Shown here: one piece after another, positions 17,685-26,225 of the stretch | Layout of the letters: every line of letters starts with the position of its first letter | How positions within the stretch are numbered: position 1 is the stretch's first letter | Source of the DNA: Hyphomicrobiaceae bacterium | GTDB taxonomy: Bacteria > Pseudomonadota > Alphaproteobacteria > Rhizobiales > Hyphomicrobiaceae | Reading direction: 5' to 3' | Length of the DNA stretch: 64,000 bases | Assembly: GCA_041397645.1 (NCBI GenBank) | Contig: JAWKWE010000006.1 | Span: 1-64,000, forward strand | The notes under the pieces: generated by a model | The model's input: only the letters and a program-made list of their open reading frames with translations | Told to the model about the DNA's origin: nothing | Database searches by the model: none | Program-made: the position numbers and the translations under genes

Positions 17685-19499
17685 TCAGTCTTCAACCATC
17701 AGACCACGACGTACCATCTCGGAGATCTCTTTGTAAGTCTTGCGCATGGGCAGCATGATGCCATGCATCTTGTTCTTCTCAATCAGCATGTCGTGAAGCG
17801 CGAGATAGTCGATACCGGTCCCCAAAAAACAATTGATCGCGTCCTGAGGCGACTCGACGATCGGTTCGCCCTTCACGTTGAACGAAGTATTGATCAGGAC
17901 CGGAACGCCGGTGATCTTGTCGAACTCCTTCAAGAGCCTGTGCAGCTTGGGATTTTGATCTTCACGTACTGTCTGCACGCGCGCCGTGCCATCGACGTGC
18001 ACAATCGCCGGAATTTTATCCTTCCACTCCGGCCTCACCTTCATGGCCATGAGCATGAATGGTGAATCGATTTCACCTTCGAAAATTTCCTTGGCACGCT
18101 CGGCAAGCACGATGGGCGCGAACGGGCGAAACGCCTGACGGAATTTCACGCGCTTGTTGAGGATGTCCTTCATCTCAGCAGTGCGTGGATCGGCCAGGAT
18201 GGACCTATTGCCGAGCGATCTTGGACCAAATTCGGAGCGTCCCTGGAACCATCCAAAGACTTTGCCCTCCGACAACAAGCGCGCCGTCTCTGCGCAGATA
18301 TCATCGCTGTCTTTGACCGCCGTTTCGATTTTTACGCGCGGATTGTCGACTGCCTTGCGCGAAATCTCTGGTGCGTAGTCCTTACCGAAATAAGCGTCGT
18401 TAATGACATAGCCGCGCGGCTTCTTGAGGATCTCAAGCCAACCGTACAAAGCGCAGCCGATCGCAATGCCATCATCACCGGCAGCCGGCTGAACCCAGAT
18501 ATCTTCAAATCCCGACAACTCGGCGAGCTTGCCGTTGGCAACGCAATTGAGGCCGACCCCGCCGGCGATGCAAAGGTACTTCGCGCCGGTCTTCTCGCGC
18601 AGCCATCGAGCGCGTTCCAGAAGAACCTTCTCAGTATCGTCCTGCACGCGCCAAGCCATATCCTCCCAGTGCTTGACGTCAGGGCTCGCTTCCCAATTGG
18701 GATCGACTTCCGGGGCCCATGCCTTGTTGAAATCCGCCGTCCATTCCGGAACAGAGATCTCACCATCCTTGATATTTATGAGAGGCTGGAAAGCGTCAGG
18801 ACGTCCGTAGGGCGCCAAGCCCATAATCTCTCCGCACTTGTTCCAGTCAGCGAAGATGTAACTGGAGACCCGGCTGTAGATCGCACCCAGCCCCTCCATG
18901 AAAAAGAACTCATCGCTCAAGAAACCACGGACAGGCTCAAGCCATACCTTCTTCAAGGTTGTGAGTTCGCTACCCTTGAATGCGTAATAGCTCTCCGACT
19001 CGCGCGCCAGCGGCGTCGCCCCTTCAGTCATCTGGCCGGGTTCCTTGACATCCACGGCATAGCTTCCAACGCCGTCGACGATCATGATCACGCCCTCATT
19101 GAACGGGCAGGCAGCAAATGCGCTGTAGGCGTGAGCGAGATGATGAGACAGCGTGATGACTTTGTCAGATTTAGGCAGATAGAGTGGATGGACCTTGGCC
19201 TGCACACGCTCTTCGTCGCTCAAGAACTCCGGTACGCTTTCGTAAGCCAAGCGAGTTTCAAGATCCTCCATCGGCAGGACGTAGCAGTTGCGAACCACCA
19301 GATCGACATCGTCGAGGGTGATACCCTCAGCATTGAGACAATAATCGACGACTTCCTTGAAGAAGCCCGTCGCGTGCTTCTGGCGTGTAATGCGTTCCTT
19401 TTCGATCGCGTAGGCGATTTTCCCATCGCGCAGCAAACATGCGCTCACGTCGTGATCGTAGCCATTGATACCAAGAACATACGTATGTTTTTTCGACAT
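17685..19499 (-). CDS. Carbamoyltransferase, TobZ/NodU family
   Basis: Predicted O-carbamoylation enzyme: carbamoyl phosphate and ATP give carbamoyl-AMP, then transfer to a sugar hydroxyl. 604 residues. N-terminal Kae1-like domain: VLGINGYDHDVSACLLRDG, metal-binding HHLAHAYSAFA, IVDGVGSYAVD, GLAPYGRPD, and GGVGLNCVANGKL. C-terminal carbamoyltransferase domain from about residue 390: FQGRSEFGPRSLGNRSILAD and LINTSFNVKGEPIVESPQDA. It stands alone on the left edge of the EPS island and is distinct from a second copy at 53.8 kb, so a polysaccharide substrate is likely (inference). NodU-type nodulation factor modification is not supported, as no nod genes are present. Confidence 0.88.
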   Translation of the reverse strand: MSKKHTYVLGINGYDHDVSACLLRDGKIAYAIEKERITRQKHATGFFKEVVDYCLNAEGITLDDVDLVVRNCYVLPMEDLETRLAYESVPEFLSDEERVQAKVHPLYLPKSDKVITLSHHLAHAYSAFAACPFNEGVIMIVDGVGSYAVDVKEPGQMTEGATPLARESESYYAFKGSELTTLKKVWLEPVRGFLSDEFFFMEGLGAIYSRVSSYIFADWNKCGEIMGLAPYGRPDAFQPLINIKDGEISVPEWTADFNKAWAPEVDPNWEASPDVKHWEDMAWRVQDDTEKVLLERARWLREKTGAKYLCIAGGVGLNCVANGKLAELSGFEDIWVQPAAGDDGIAIGCALYGWLEILKKPRGYVINDAYFGKDYAPEISRKAVDNPRVKIETAVKDSDDICAETARLLSEGKVFGWFQGRSEFGPRSLGNRSILADPRTAEMKDILNKRVKFRQAFRPFAPIVLAERAKEIFEGEIDSPFMLMAMKVRPEWKDKIPAIVHVDGTARVQTVREDQNPKLHRLLKEFDKITGVPVLINTSFNVKGEPIVESPQDAINCFLGTGIDYLALHDMLIEKNKMHGIMLPMRKTYKEISEMVRRGLMVED

Positions 19500-19948
19500 C
19501 GAGGAAACTATCCAGCTTTACGGGAGTAAACAGTTGACGACCGCGAGGATCACCGAAGTGCTTGGCTCTCTCGCGGATAAGTTTTTGTGAGGAATTGTGA
19601 GGTGAATAAGTTCTCCTATCAAACAAAGCTCTACGATTGCTGTGCGGCTGAGCACGTGCAGCATGAGCATATTAGATTGCCGCGTATCAGTGGCAAAATA
19701 TGGAAGGTAAATGTGATTACCCAAGCCCTGCGGTGACGGGTTGTCGAGACAGCGTCCTGTCTGTAAGCTTAGAGGTTGTGATCTGACGATATTGGTTTCC
19801 GTTTTTTCCCAATTTACTAATTCAGGGTGGAGCCAAGTCCCAAGATTTCAAGAACCGAGCACCTTTTTGCCGTGCATTCGGCGCATGGCCAAGCACTCTT
19901 TAAGACGTCGCTACGCGTCAGTAGCGGTATTGAGAGAAAGGCGGTGAA
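19500..19948. other. Divergent intergenic region
   Basis: About 450 bases, AT-richer than its neighbours, between the divergent carbamoyltransferase and poly-Arg peptide genes. It must hold both promoters. I saw no coding sequence or stable hairpin and could not choose promoter boxes with confidence. Confidence 0.4.
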
Positions 19949-20260
19949 ATGAAAGAAATTACGTCCAACCCACGTGGTGCAGTGCAGAAGGTCTCGACCT
20001 TCGGCATGACCATCGCGCGCAACGTCCGCAAGGTCGTCGTGGGCACTGTCGCGGTCGTCGCAATGATGGTCGCATACGGTGTCAGCACGATTGGCTCTAT
20101 GGGCGCAACCGCGCTTGGCATCGCGGGCGTGACGAGTGTCGCAACCTTAACGGCTGCTTCGACACCCGCACACGCATACCGTTATCGCCGTCGTAGACGT
20201 GCTCGTCGGCGCCGTCGGCGTCGTCGTCGTCGTGGCGGCTGGTATTGGTACTTCTACTGA
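19949..20260 (+). CDS. Exported poly-arginine peptide precursor
   Basis: A 103-residue protein starting at ATG with AAAGG nine bases upstream. Residues 20-75 are an Arg/Lys-flanked segment followed by hydrophobic Gly/Ala/Val sequence ending TLTAASTPAHA, a good signal-peptidase site. Cleavage there would leave a 27-residue mature peptide with 16 Arg (one run of five and one of ten) and an aromatic tail GGWYWYFY. The Arg codons vary (CGT, CGC, CGG, AGA), which argues for selected protein sequence rather than a simple repeat expansion. Function unknown; binding to nucleic acid, phosphate or acidic polysaccharide is possible. Two hairpins follow the stop. Confidence 0.65.
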   Translation: MKEITSNPRGAVQKVSTFGMTIARNVRKVVVGTVAVVAMMVAYGVSTIGSMGATALGIAGVTSVATLTAASTPAHAYRYRRRRRARRRRRRRRRRGGWYWYFY

Positions 20261-20261
20261 T

Positions 20262-20338
20262 AAAACCGTAGCGCTCGCGCGGTTTTCATCAGACTAAAAA
20301 CAGACAAACGAAAAGAGCGGCCTCTCGGCCGCTCTTTT
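20262..20338 (+). terminator. Tandem hairpins ending the poly-Arg gene
   Basis: First hairpin: AAAACCG (20262-20268) pairs with CGGTTTT (20280-20286). Second and stronger: 12-bp stem AAAAGAGCGGCC / GGCCGCTCTTTT (20311-20338) with a TCTC loop and a trailing T. The second is symmetrical enough to stop transcription from the convergent TPR gene too. Confidence 0.8.
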
Positions 20339-20409
20339 TGTTGAAAGAGGAATCTCTCGCCAAGAGGGCGCGGGCGATCGAGGTCCGAAACTTCCGACCC
20401 GTCCCGCGA

Positions 20410-21174
20410 TTAGATGCCCTGACCCTCTACTTCCTTCTTGAGGTTGTCGATCGAGGTCTTCGCGCCGGGCGTATTCGGATTGATACGATAGAGCTGCTCT
20501 AGCGCCTTGAGTGCGCCCTTCTTCTGCCCCTGCTCCTCGAGAATCTTGGAAAGGCCTTCAAGGGCCTTGAAGTGATTGGGCTCAAGGGCAAGGGTACGGC
20601 GCAAATCGCCAAGCGCGCGCGGGGTATCGCCCCTCAGATAATAGACAAATGCGCGACGGCTCCAGGCTTCGGCGTAGTCCGGCGCCAGATCGACAGCCGC
20701 ATCAAGCAGCTTGAGTGCAAGTTCAGGATTGTTCTTGTTCGCGGCGTCGGCGGCCCGATCAAGCAGGAGATTGACGGTATCGCCGCCGGGCAGCCGCCAA
20801 ATCCGCTCGATCGTCTCCATCACTTTGGTCGCAAGGAGAGGATCTTCCATCTTCGACAGCGCGGCAAACAGCTTTCCCAGGACGAGTGTCGCCTCGTCCT
20901 GGTTGCGCGGGAAATTCAGGCCCATCAAGCCAGGATCACCCTGATAGCCCTTTCGCGCCGAACGATAGCGCTCGCGCAAACCGGGACCGTCAATTTCAGG
21001 CGCTGGTGCAGGTGCCTCTTTGGCTCCGGGCTCCGCAGGATCGTTCGGCGCCGCCCCATTTGGGGCGTCGGCAACTGCCGGAGGCTTGGGCTCCTCAGCT
21101 ATTGATGGCGTCGCAGCCAAAGCGGCGAGCGACAGAAAGGAACAACCGAGCAGGAGTTGGGCGCGCTTTTTCAT
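20410..21174 (-). CDS. Exported TPR-repeat protein
   Basis: A 254-residue protein. The ATG at 21174 gives a signal peptide (MKKRAQLLLGCSFLSLAALA, cleavage near SIAEE), followed by a Pro/Ala-rich linker (to about residue 65) and three or so tetratricopeptide repeats: PELALKLLDAAVDLAPDYAE, then AFVYYLRGDTPRALGDLRRT, then EEQGQKKGALKALEQLYRIN. TPRs mediate protein-protein contacts; location is probably periplasmic. The frame extends 72 bases upstream without a convincing start. No functional partner is evident; the neighbour upstream is rpmJ. Confidence 0.8.
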   Translation of the reverse strand: MKKRAQLLLGCSFLSLAALAATPSIAEEPKPPAVADAPNGAAPNDPAEPGAKEAPAPAPEIDGPGLRERYRSARKGYQGDPGLMGLNFPRNQDEATLVLGKLFAALSKMEDPLLATKVMETIERIWRLPGGDTVNLLLDRAADAANKNNPELALKLLDAAVDLAPDYAEAWSRRAFVYYLRGDTPRALGDLRRTLALEPNHFKALEGLSKILEEQGQKKGALKALEQLYRINPNTPGAKTSIDNLKKEVEGQGI

Positions 21175-21309
21175 GCCTGCAAACCTAGCCAAAGGCGCTT
21201 GGAGCGTCAAAGTACAGAATTTTAATTTAGCCAAAAGCACGAGCATGTGCGCACAGCAAAGCTGGGCCGTGAGGCCCAGCGCCGCGCGTAAAACAGCGTG
21301 ATCAGGCGC

Positions 21310-21435
21310 TTAGCCCTGGCGAGCCTTGAAGCGCTTCTGCGTCTTGTTGATGACGTAGACGCGGCCCTTGCGGCGCACGACGCGGTTATCGCGGTGCCGC
21401 GAGCGCAGGGATTTCAAAGAGTTTCTGACTTTCAT
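21310..21435 (-). CDS. rpmJ: 50S ribosomal protein L36
   Basis: Minus-strand 41-residue protein, reading MKVRNSLKSLRSRHRDNRVV then RRKGRVYVINKTQKRFKARQ and a final Gly. This matches the alphaproteobacterial L36 type that lacks the zinc-binding Cys residues of the shorter L36 form. Part of the large ribosomal subunit. It stands alone, as rpmJ often does in alphaproteobacteria. The TPR gene lies 136 bases downstream on the same strand. Confidence 0.93.
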   Translation of the reverse strand: MKVRNSLKSLRSRHRDNRVVRRKGRVYVINKTQKRFKARQG

Positions 21436-21644
21436 AACGACACCAGTTCTTCAATTGCAATCAGGCACTTCGCCAAAGGGAAGGCCCAAGATGGACGGTT
21501 TGGAGGAGGGTCTAGCGCATCATGTGTCAACAAACAATGGGAGGCACCACATTATTTCGTTGTCAACATGGGCTCCGCCGGTATCCTTGTTGGCGGACAG
21601 TCGCGCGTAGACGCCCCAGTTTCTTACTTTTAGGAGAAACGATC

Positions 21645-21761
21645 ATGCGCGCAGTGACTCGGCTGCCTCGTCTCATCCAGTTCGGCCTCAGGCAAGTTCT
21701 ACGATCTCTAACTCGACAGCCTACCGACCGAAGCCAGACCTGGGACTGGGCTATTCGCTAA
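21645..21761 (+). CDS. Possible 38-residue basic peptide
   Basis: ATG with TAGGAGAAACGATC just upstream, a strong ribosome-binding site. It encodes a short amphipathic basic peptide (MRAVTRLPRLIQFGLRQVLR at the start, ending DWAIR) and stops at 21761. I do not recognise it. Support is only the start signal and composition. Confidence 0.3.
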   Translation: MRAVTRLPRLIQFGLRQVLRSLTRQPTDRSQTWDWAIR

Positions 21762-22224
21762 CCTAACCTATTGTTTAGTCAACGATTTTCCAGAAACCCT
21801 TCCGGACCCCAGACCTCCAGAGCTTAGAAGCCCCGCGCCCTGGCCCGTTGGTTGCGAACGTCATCATGCAATCCAAGTTTAGAGAGTTTCTTGCCCTGCC
21901 CTTGCCGGGGCTCGTAGTGCACCGCAAACTCAAAAGCAATATTGGCGAATCCAAGCCAACTGTCGTTGCGTCAATTACGCACAACTTTTGCGTGCATATT
22001 AGCTAAGCAAACAACCTCTCACACTATTGCAGATGCGGCTTTTGGCGCCTCACGTTTAACTCGTCGGGCTGCAAGCCCCCAACAGGAGGTCTTGCGGGCC
22101 CACCACACCGGGCGCATCAATCTGTGTACTCAGTCTCCAAGAAGGCGTGCTTTTCCACAAAACGAGAGTCTGTAGCGAGGAGCCTCAGATAAAAAGAGGG
22201 CCATTTGAGAGGACGGTCTTTGTA
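21762..22224. other. Intergenic region, no gene recognised
   Basis: About 460 bases upstream of the SDR gene. No convincing protein, hairpin-plus-T-tract or tRNA seen. It presumably contains the SDR promoter. Confidence 0.35.
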
Positions 22225-22941
22225 GTGAGAACAAACTCAGTTGCTCTCGTCACCGGCGGCAACCGGGGTCTTGGAAAGGAAATCGCCAGGCAGCTCTCGC
22301 GCCTTGGTATGCGCACGATTATCGGAGCGCGCGACGAAAAGAAGGGTGCCGACGCTGCCGCCGAGCTAACGTCCAATGGTTTCCAGACGGCCAGCGTTGT
22401 TCTCGATGTTGACCTTGCCGACAGCGTCAGTGAAGCCGTCAGCCGTGTCACGGCAGATTTCGGGAACATCGAAATCCTGATCAACAATGCCGGGATCGCC
22501 ATCGAAAGCCTAAATCCAATCCTCTCCACTTTTCTCTCAATCTCGCCCGAGGTCGCACTCAAAACGTTCTCAACGAACACACTTGGCCCGATGCGCATGA
22601 TGCAAGCCGTGTTGCCTCACATGGCCGAAAACAACTACGGGCGCATCGTCAACGTGTCGTCGAGAGCGGGGCAGCTCCAGGAACTGCGGCAGGGGCTTGC
22701 AGCCTATCGCATATCTAAAACTGCCCTCAACAGCCTCACCCGAGCCGTGGCCGCCGAATATGCGCAGCAGAACATCAAAATTAACTGCATGTGCCCGGGC
22801 TGGATACGCACCGCCATGGGCGGCAACGCTGCGCCGCTGACGGCGGAGGAAGGAGCAGACACAGCCATCTGGCTCGCGACTCTTCCTTCAGATGGACCCA
22901 CCGGCGGTTTTTACAGATCCCGGCAACTCCTCCAATGGTGA
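22225..22941 (+). CDS. Short-chain dehydrogenase/reductase (SDR)
   Basis: Cytosolic NAD(P)-dependent oxidoreductase of 238 residues. Classical SDR features: cofactor motif TGGNRGLG near the N-terminus, NNAG, the catalytic Ser (NVSSRAG) and YRISK (Tyr/Lys pair), then the CPGWIRTAMGG loop. Substrate unknown; the sequence resembles the carbonyl-reductase-like group. Start chosen as GTG at 22225; GAGAGGA lies about ten bases upstream, and a longer start is possible. It is close to, but not in an obvious operon with, the epimerase gene that follows. Confidence 0.8.
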   Translation: MRTNSVALVTGGNRGLGKEIARQLSRLGMRTIIGARDEKKGADAAAELTSNGFQTASVVLDVDLADSVSEAVSRVTADFGNIEILINNAGIAIESLNPILSTFLSISPEVALKTFSTNTLGPMRMMQAVLPHMAENNYGRIVNVSSRAGQLQELRQGLAAYRISKTALNSLTRAVAAEYAQQNIKINCMCPGWIRTAMGGNAAPLTAEEGADTAIWLATLPSDGPTGGFYRSRQLLQW

Positions 22942-23144
22942 GCTAGATCTTCTGTACGTCTGCTACGTCGTTTGGGTACCTCGATACGTCGGAGGTCGCC
23001 GTTCAAAGGCGGGCGCAAGAATTGATAGTGTGATGGGACTATCTTCCAACGCGGAGACCCAGCCTCGGGCCCCTCGCGTTTCTCGCTTAGTCGTCGAAAG
23101 CGACTAACCATTCTCGAATTAATGCGCACGAGAGAGACTAGATT

Positions 23145-24188
23145 ATGAGAGTTCTGCTTACCGGTCATCTTGGCTACATCGGTACGATCATGGCGCCTGC
23201 GCTGATCGCCGCCGGCCACGACGTATTGGGCTGCGATAGCAATATCTACCAGCGGTGCAGTTTCGACGTCGGTGGCCCGATTGCAGACGTGCCCTGGCTG
23301 CACAAGGATGTACGCGATCTGGAGCGACGCGATCTGAAGGGCATCGACGCAGTAATCCACCTTGCGGCGCTCTCCAACGATCCCCTGAGCGATCTGAACC
23401 CGGACGTCACTTTCGAAATCAATCACCGCGCCAGCGTCAGCCTTGCGAAACTTGCGAAAAGTGCCGGTGTCGGCCGTTTCATCATGGCTTCATCGTGCAG
23501 CAACTACGGTTTGGCCGGCGACAACCTGATAGATGAGACAGGCGACCTCAATCCGGTAACGGCCTACGGCCAATCGAAGGTTTGGGCAGAACGCGATATA
23601 GCGCCGTTAGCTGACGACGATTTCTGCCCGACGTTCATGCGTCCGGCAACGGCATATGGCCTTTCGCCGCGCATGCGCTTTGACATCGTACTCAACAATC
23701 TCGTTGCATGGGCCGTCACCAAAGGGCTGATTTATTTGAAATCCGACGGAACACCGTGGCGCCCAATCGTTCACATCGAAGACATCTCGCGCGCTTTCAT
23801 CGCGGCACTTGCAGCACCGCGCGAAGCGGTATTCAAGGAAGCCTTCAACGTCGGGCACACCTCCCAGAACTACCGCATCAGCGAAATTGCCAACATCGTC
23901 GCCGAGGTCGTTCCTGATTGCAGGGTGCAGTTTGCCGAGGACGCCGGCCCGGACAAGCGCTGCTATCGCGTGAGCTTCGAGAAGATCGCTCGTATCCTGC
24001 CCGACTTCAAACCACAATGGGACGCACGAAAGGGCGCTGAGCAACTCTATCAGGCATACAAGTCATCTGGCTTGACGCTCGAAGAGTTCGAGGGACCTCG
24101 CTATCAACGCATCAGTCATGTCAAGAAACTGATTAACGACGGTGTGCTCGACCAGAGTCTGCGCCACACAGATCGGGCCGCGGCGTGA
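23145..24188 (+). CDS. NAD-dependent epimerase/dehydratase (extended SDR)
   Basis: A 347-residue nucleotide-sugar enzyme. N-terminal GHLGYIGTIMAP is the GxxGxxG Rossmann motif; VIHLAALSNDPLSDLNP and SSCSNYG follow, with YGQSK as the catalytic Tyr/Lys. FMRPATAYGLSPRMRFDIVL and WRPIVHIEDISRAF are typical of sugar-nucleotide epimerases, dehydratases and reductases. Such proteins act on NDP-hexoses in the cytoplasm; the exact reaction cannot be told. Context (RfbC-like epimerase, C-methyltransferase) suggests a role in a deoxysugar pathway. Confidence 0.85.
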   Translation: MRVLLTGHLGYIGTIMAPALIAAGHDVLGCDSNIYQRCSFDVGGPIADVPWLHKDVRDLERRDLKGIDAVIHLAALSNDPLSDLNPDVTFEINHRASVSLAKLAKSAGVGRFIMASSCSNYGLAGDNLIDETGDLNPVTAYGQSKVWAERDIAPLADDDFCPTFMRPATAYGLSPRMRFDIVLNNLVAWAVTKGLIYLKSDGTPWRPIVHIEDISRAFIAALAAPREAVFKEAFNVGHTSQNYRISEIANIVAEVVPDCRVQFAEDAGPDKRCYRVSFEKIARILPDFKPQWDARKGAEQLYQAYKSSGLTLEEFEGPRYQRISHVKKLINDGVLDQSLRHTDRAAA

Positions 24189-24269
24189 TCCTAGAGACCC
24201 GTCCATCATAATTTTTTCATTTCACTGGTACAGGCTTCTCGTTTCCCGGCGGACCCTTCATTATTCTCA

Positions 24270-24815
24270 TTATACCTTAGCTTCGATCTCATCCATCGAA
24301 GGCCAGGCGAGATCGCGTTCTGAGATAACACTGACCTCAAGCGGCCAATTGATGGAAATTGCAGGATCGTCAAAGCGAATGCCTGTCGAAGCGGATGGTT
24401 CATAGAATGCCGAAATCAGATAGTTGACTTCAGTGTCGTCACTGAGCGTCTGAAAACCGTGTGCAAAGCCCTCCGGGACATAAAGGCTGCAACCGTTGGC
24501 GGCCGAAAGCTCGAAGGCTTCCCATTTTCGATAAGTCGGCGAATTTGGTCTCAGATCAACGATCACATCGTGAATCGCTCCCGAGACGCATCTAACAACC
24601 TTCACTTCACCGTGCGGCTGTAGCTGGAAATGCATGCCGCGCAAGGTGCCTCGCTTGGCAGAGAACGAGCAGCTGTGCTGTACGAACCTTGTCTCAAGAC
24701 CTTGGTCTGCGAATTCTCGAATGCAGAACGTGCGGGCGAAAAAACCCCGGCTGTCGGCATGACGCTCCGGCTCGATCAATACCGCGCCATGCAGGCTAGT
24801 TTTTAGATAACGCAT
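24270..24815 (-). CDS. rfbC: dTDP-4-dehydrorhamnose 3,5-epimerase-like protein
   Basis: A 181-residue cupin-fold epimerase of the RfbC/RmlC family, cytosolic. MHFQLQPHGEVKVVRCVSGA carries the catalytic His region; VIVDLRPNSPTYRKWEAFEL, YVPEGFAHGFQTLSDDTEV (second conserved His) and YEPSASTGIRFDDPAISINW complete the signature. rfbA, rfbB and rfbD are absent from the window, so the substrate may be another NDP-4-keto-6-deoxysugar, for instance the CDP-sugar implied by the RfbF-like gene at 36.2 kb. Convergent with the preceding epimerase gene. Confidence 0.85.
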   Translation of the reverse strand: MRYLKTSLHGAVLIEPERHADSRGFFARTFCIREFADQGLETRFVQHSCSFSAKRGTLRGMHFQLQPHGEVKVVRCVSGAIHDVIVDLRPNSPTYRKWEAFELSAANGCSLYVPEGFAHGFQTLSDDTEVNYLISAFYEPSASTGIRFDDPAISINWPLEVSVISERDLAWPSMDEIEAKV

Positions 24816-25181
24816 GCTGACTCTCGCGCCGACTATTCGAAGTTCCTGCCCGTTCAGTGCGCGGAAATTCTAACTTAGCGCTGACTCTATCATCACCGCG
24901 CCCAAAGCAAGCGCCACTTTTGTTCGCGGCGGGGACGTTTTTAATCGACAGTAAATGTGCACGTCAGCGCAGCCGAGCTACGCCAAAATCGTATCGCGCT
25001 GCGCCTTTTGATGTAGCTTGGTAGCAAATGTGCGGTGGTCCTCTAGCTCCGATCCGATTGAGCTTCCTCCTATATCAACCCTGGTGCGCGGCAACAAACT
25101 TGCCCCATGCTGCTGAGCATGGCCCGCTTTATTTTTTGGGGAAAAAAGAGCCGCGGCGATTGGATTGATGCAGAGGCCCGA
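24816..25181. other. Divergent intergenic region
   Basis: About 365 bases between rfbC (minus) and the first GT4 gene (plus). It contains an open frame that runs into the GT gene from 25107, judged to be an upstream extension rather than coding. No clear operator or RNA seen. Confidence 0.4.
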
Positions 25182-26213
25182 ATGCAAAACATCACTTTGA
25201 ACGCACGCTTCTACTCGCACATTCCGACCGGAATGCAGCGCTACGGTTTGGAGATGGTCAAACGGATGTCGGGAGATCTCGACGTCGTCCGTCCAAGTCG
25301 ACCGTTGAGCGGACCGGAGGGGCACCTCTGGGAGCAGTTCTATCTGCCTGCCGCCTCCCGCGGCCGTTTGCTCTGGAGCCCGAACAACACCGGACCGATC
25401 GCCGTCCAGCGCCAAGTCTGCACAATGCACGACATCATCCCCGTTGAACATCCCGAGTGGTTCAACCCTCGGTTCGCTGCTTGGTACGCGTGGCTACTGC
25501 CACGCCTATTGAAGCGCGTAGACCATCTAATCGCGGTGTCGCAGTTCACGAAAGAGCGCATTGTCGAGAAATTCGGCGTCGATCAGTCGAAGATTTCAGT
25601 CGTATGGAACGGCGTCGATGATCAGTTCCGACCGCGCACCGAAGCTGAAATCGATAACGTGCGCGAGGCTCTCGGCATAAAGAGCAAAAACTATATCCTT
25701 TGCCTTGGTTCACTCGAACCGCGCAAAAACGTTCCAAGGCTGCTGCAGGCCTGGGATCTCATTAGTCGACAATTGCCCGACGAGGTTGAGCTTGTCATAT
25801 CTGGCAAGGTCGGGGCATCGAAAGTCTTTTCGAGCGCCGGCTTGAGTGAAATTCCAGAGCGTGTCCATTTTACCGGGTATGTGAACCAAGAGCAGCTTCC
25901 CGCGCTGTATTCCGGCGCGCTGGCGCTGGTTTACCCCTCGCTTTACGAAGGATTCGGCCTGCCGCCGCTGGAAGCCATGGCCTGCGGGACGGCCGTCGTA
26001 ACTTCGGCCAGCACATCTCTTCAAGAGGTCGTGGGAGACGCCGCGGTACTCGTCGATCCTCTAGACATAGGCTCGATTGCAGAGAGCATTGTAGCAGTCG
26101 TCGAGAATGAAGCCCTGCGTCACGATCTAAGCAAACGCGGCCTGGAAAGAGCCCAAAATTTCACTTGGGACCGCAGCGCAGATGCGACGCGCGAGATTCT
26201 GCTGCGTTTCTGA
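25182..26213 (+). CDS. Glycosyltransferase family 4 (GT-B)
   Basis: A 343-residue GT-B enzyme adding a sugar to the EPS repeat unit on the cytoplasmic side of the membrane. NARFYSHIPTGMQRYGLEMV is typical of the mannosyltransferase-like GT4 N-terminus; the C-terminal donor site holds LCLGSLEPRKNVPRLLQAW and YEGFGLPPLEAMACGTAVV (E-x7-E). Start ATG 25182 has AGAGG six bases upstream; a longer frame from 25107 is less likely. Followed after 12 bases by a second GT4 gene, so the pair is an operon. Confidence 0.88.
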   Translation: MQNITLNARFYSHIPTGMQRYGLEMVKRMSGDLDVVRPSRPLSGPEGHLWEQFYLPAASRGRLLWSPNNTGPIAVQRQVCTMHDIIPVEHPEWFNPRFAAWYAWLLPRLLKRVDHLIAVSQFTKERIVEKFGVDQSKISVVWNGVDDQFRPRTEAEIDNVREALGIKSKNYILCLGSLEPRKNVPRLLQAWDLISRQLPDEVELVISGKVGASKVFSSAGLSEIPERVHFTGYVNQEQLPALYSGALALVYPSLYEGFGLPPLEAMACGTAVVTSASTSLQEVVGDAAVLVDPLDIGSIAESIVAVVENEALRHDLSKRGLERAQNFTWDRSADATREILLRF

Positions 26214-26225
26214 AGAAAGGCGTTG

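Noticed and set aside
17685..19499. NodU nodulation gene
   Set aside because: The family matches, but no nod genes or nod boxes are seen, and the setting is an EPS island.
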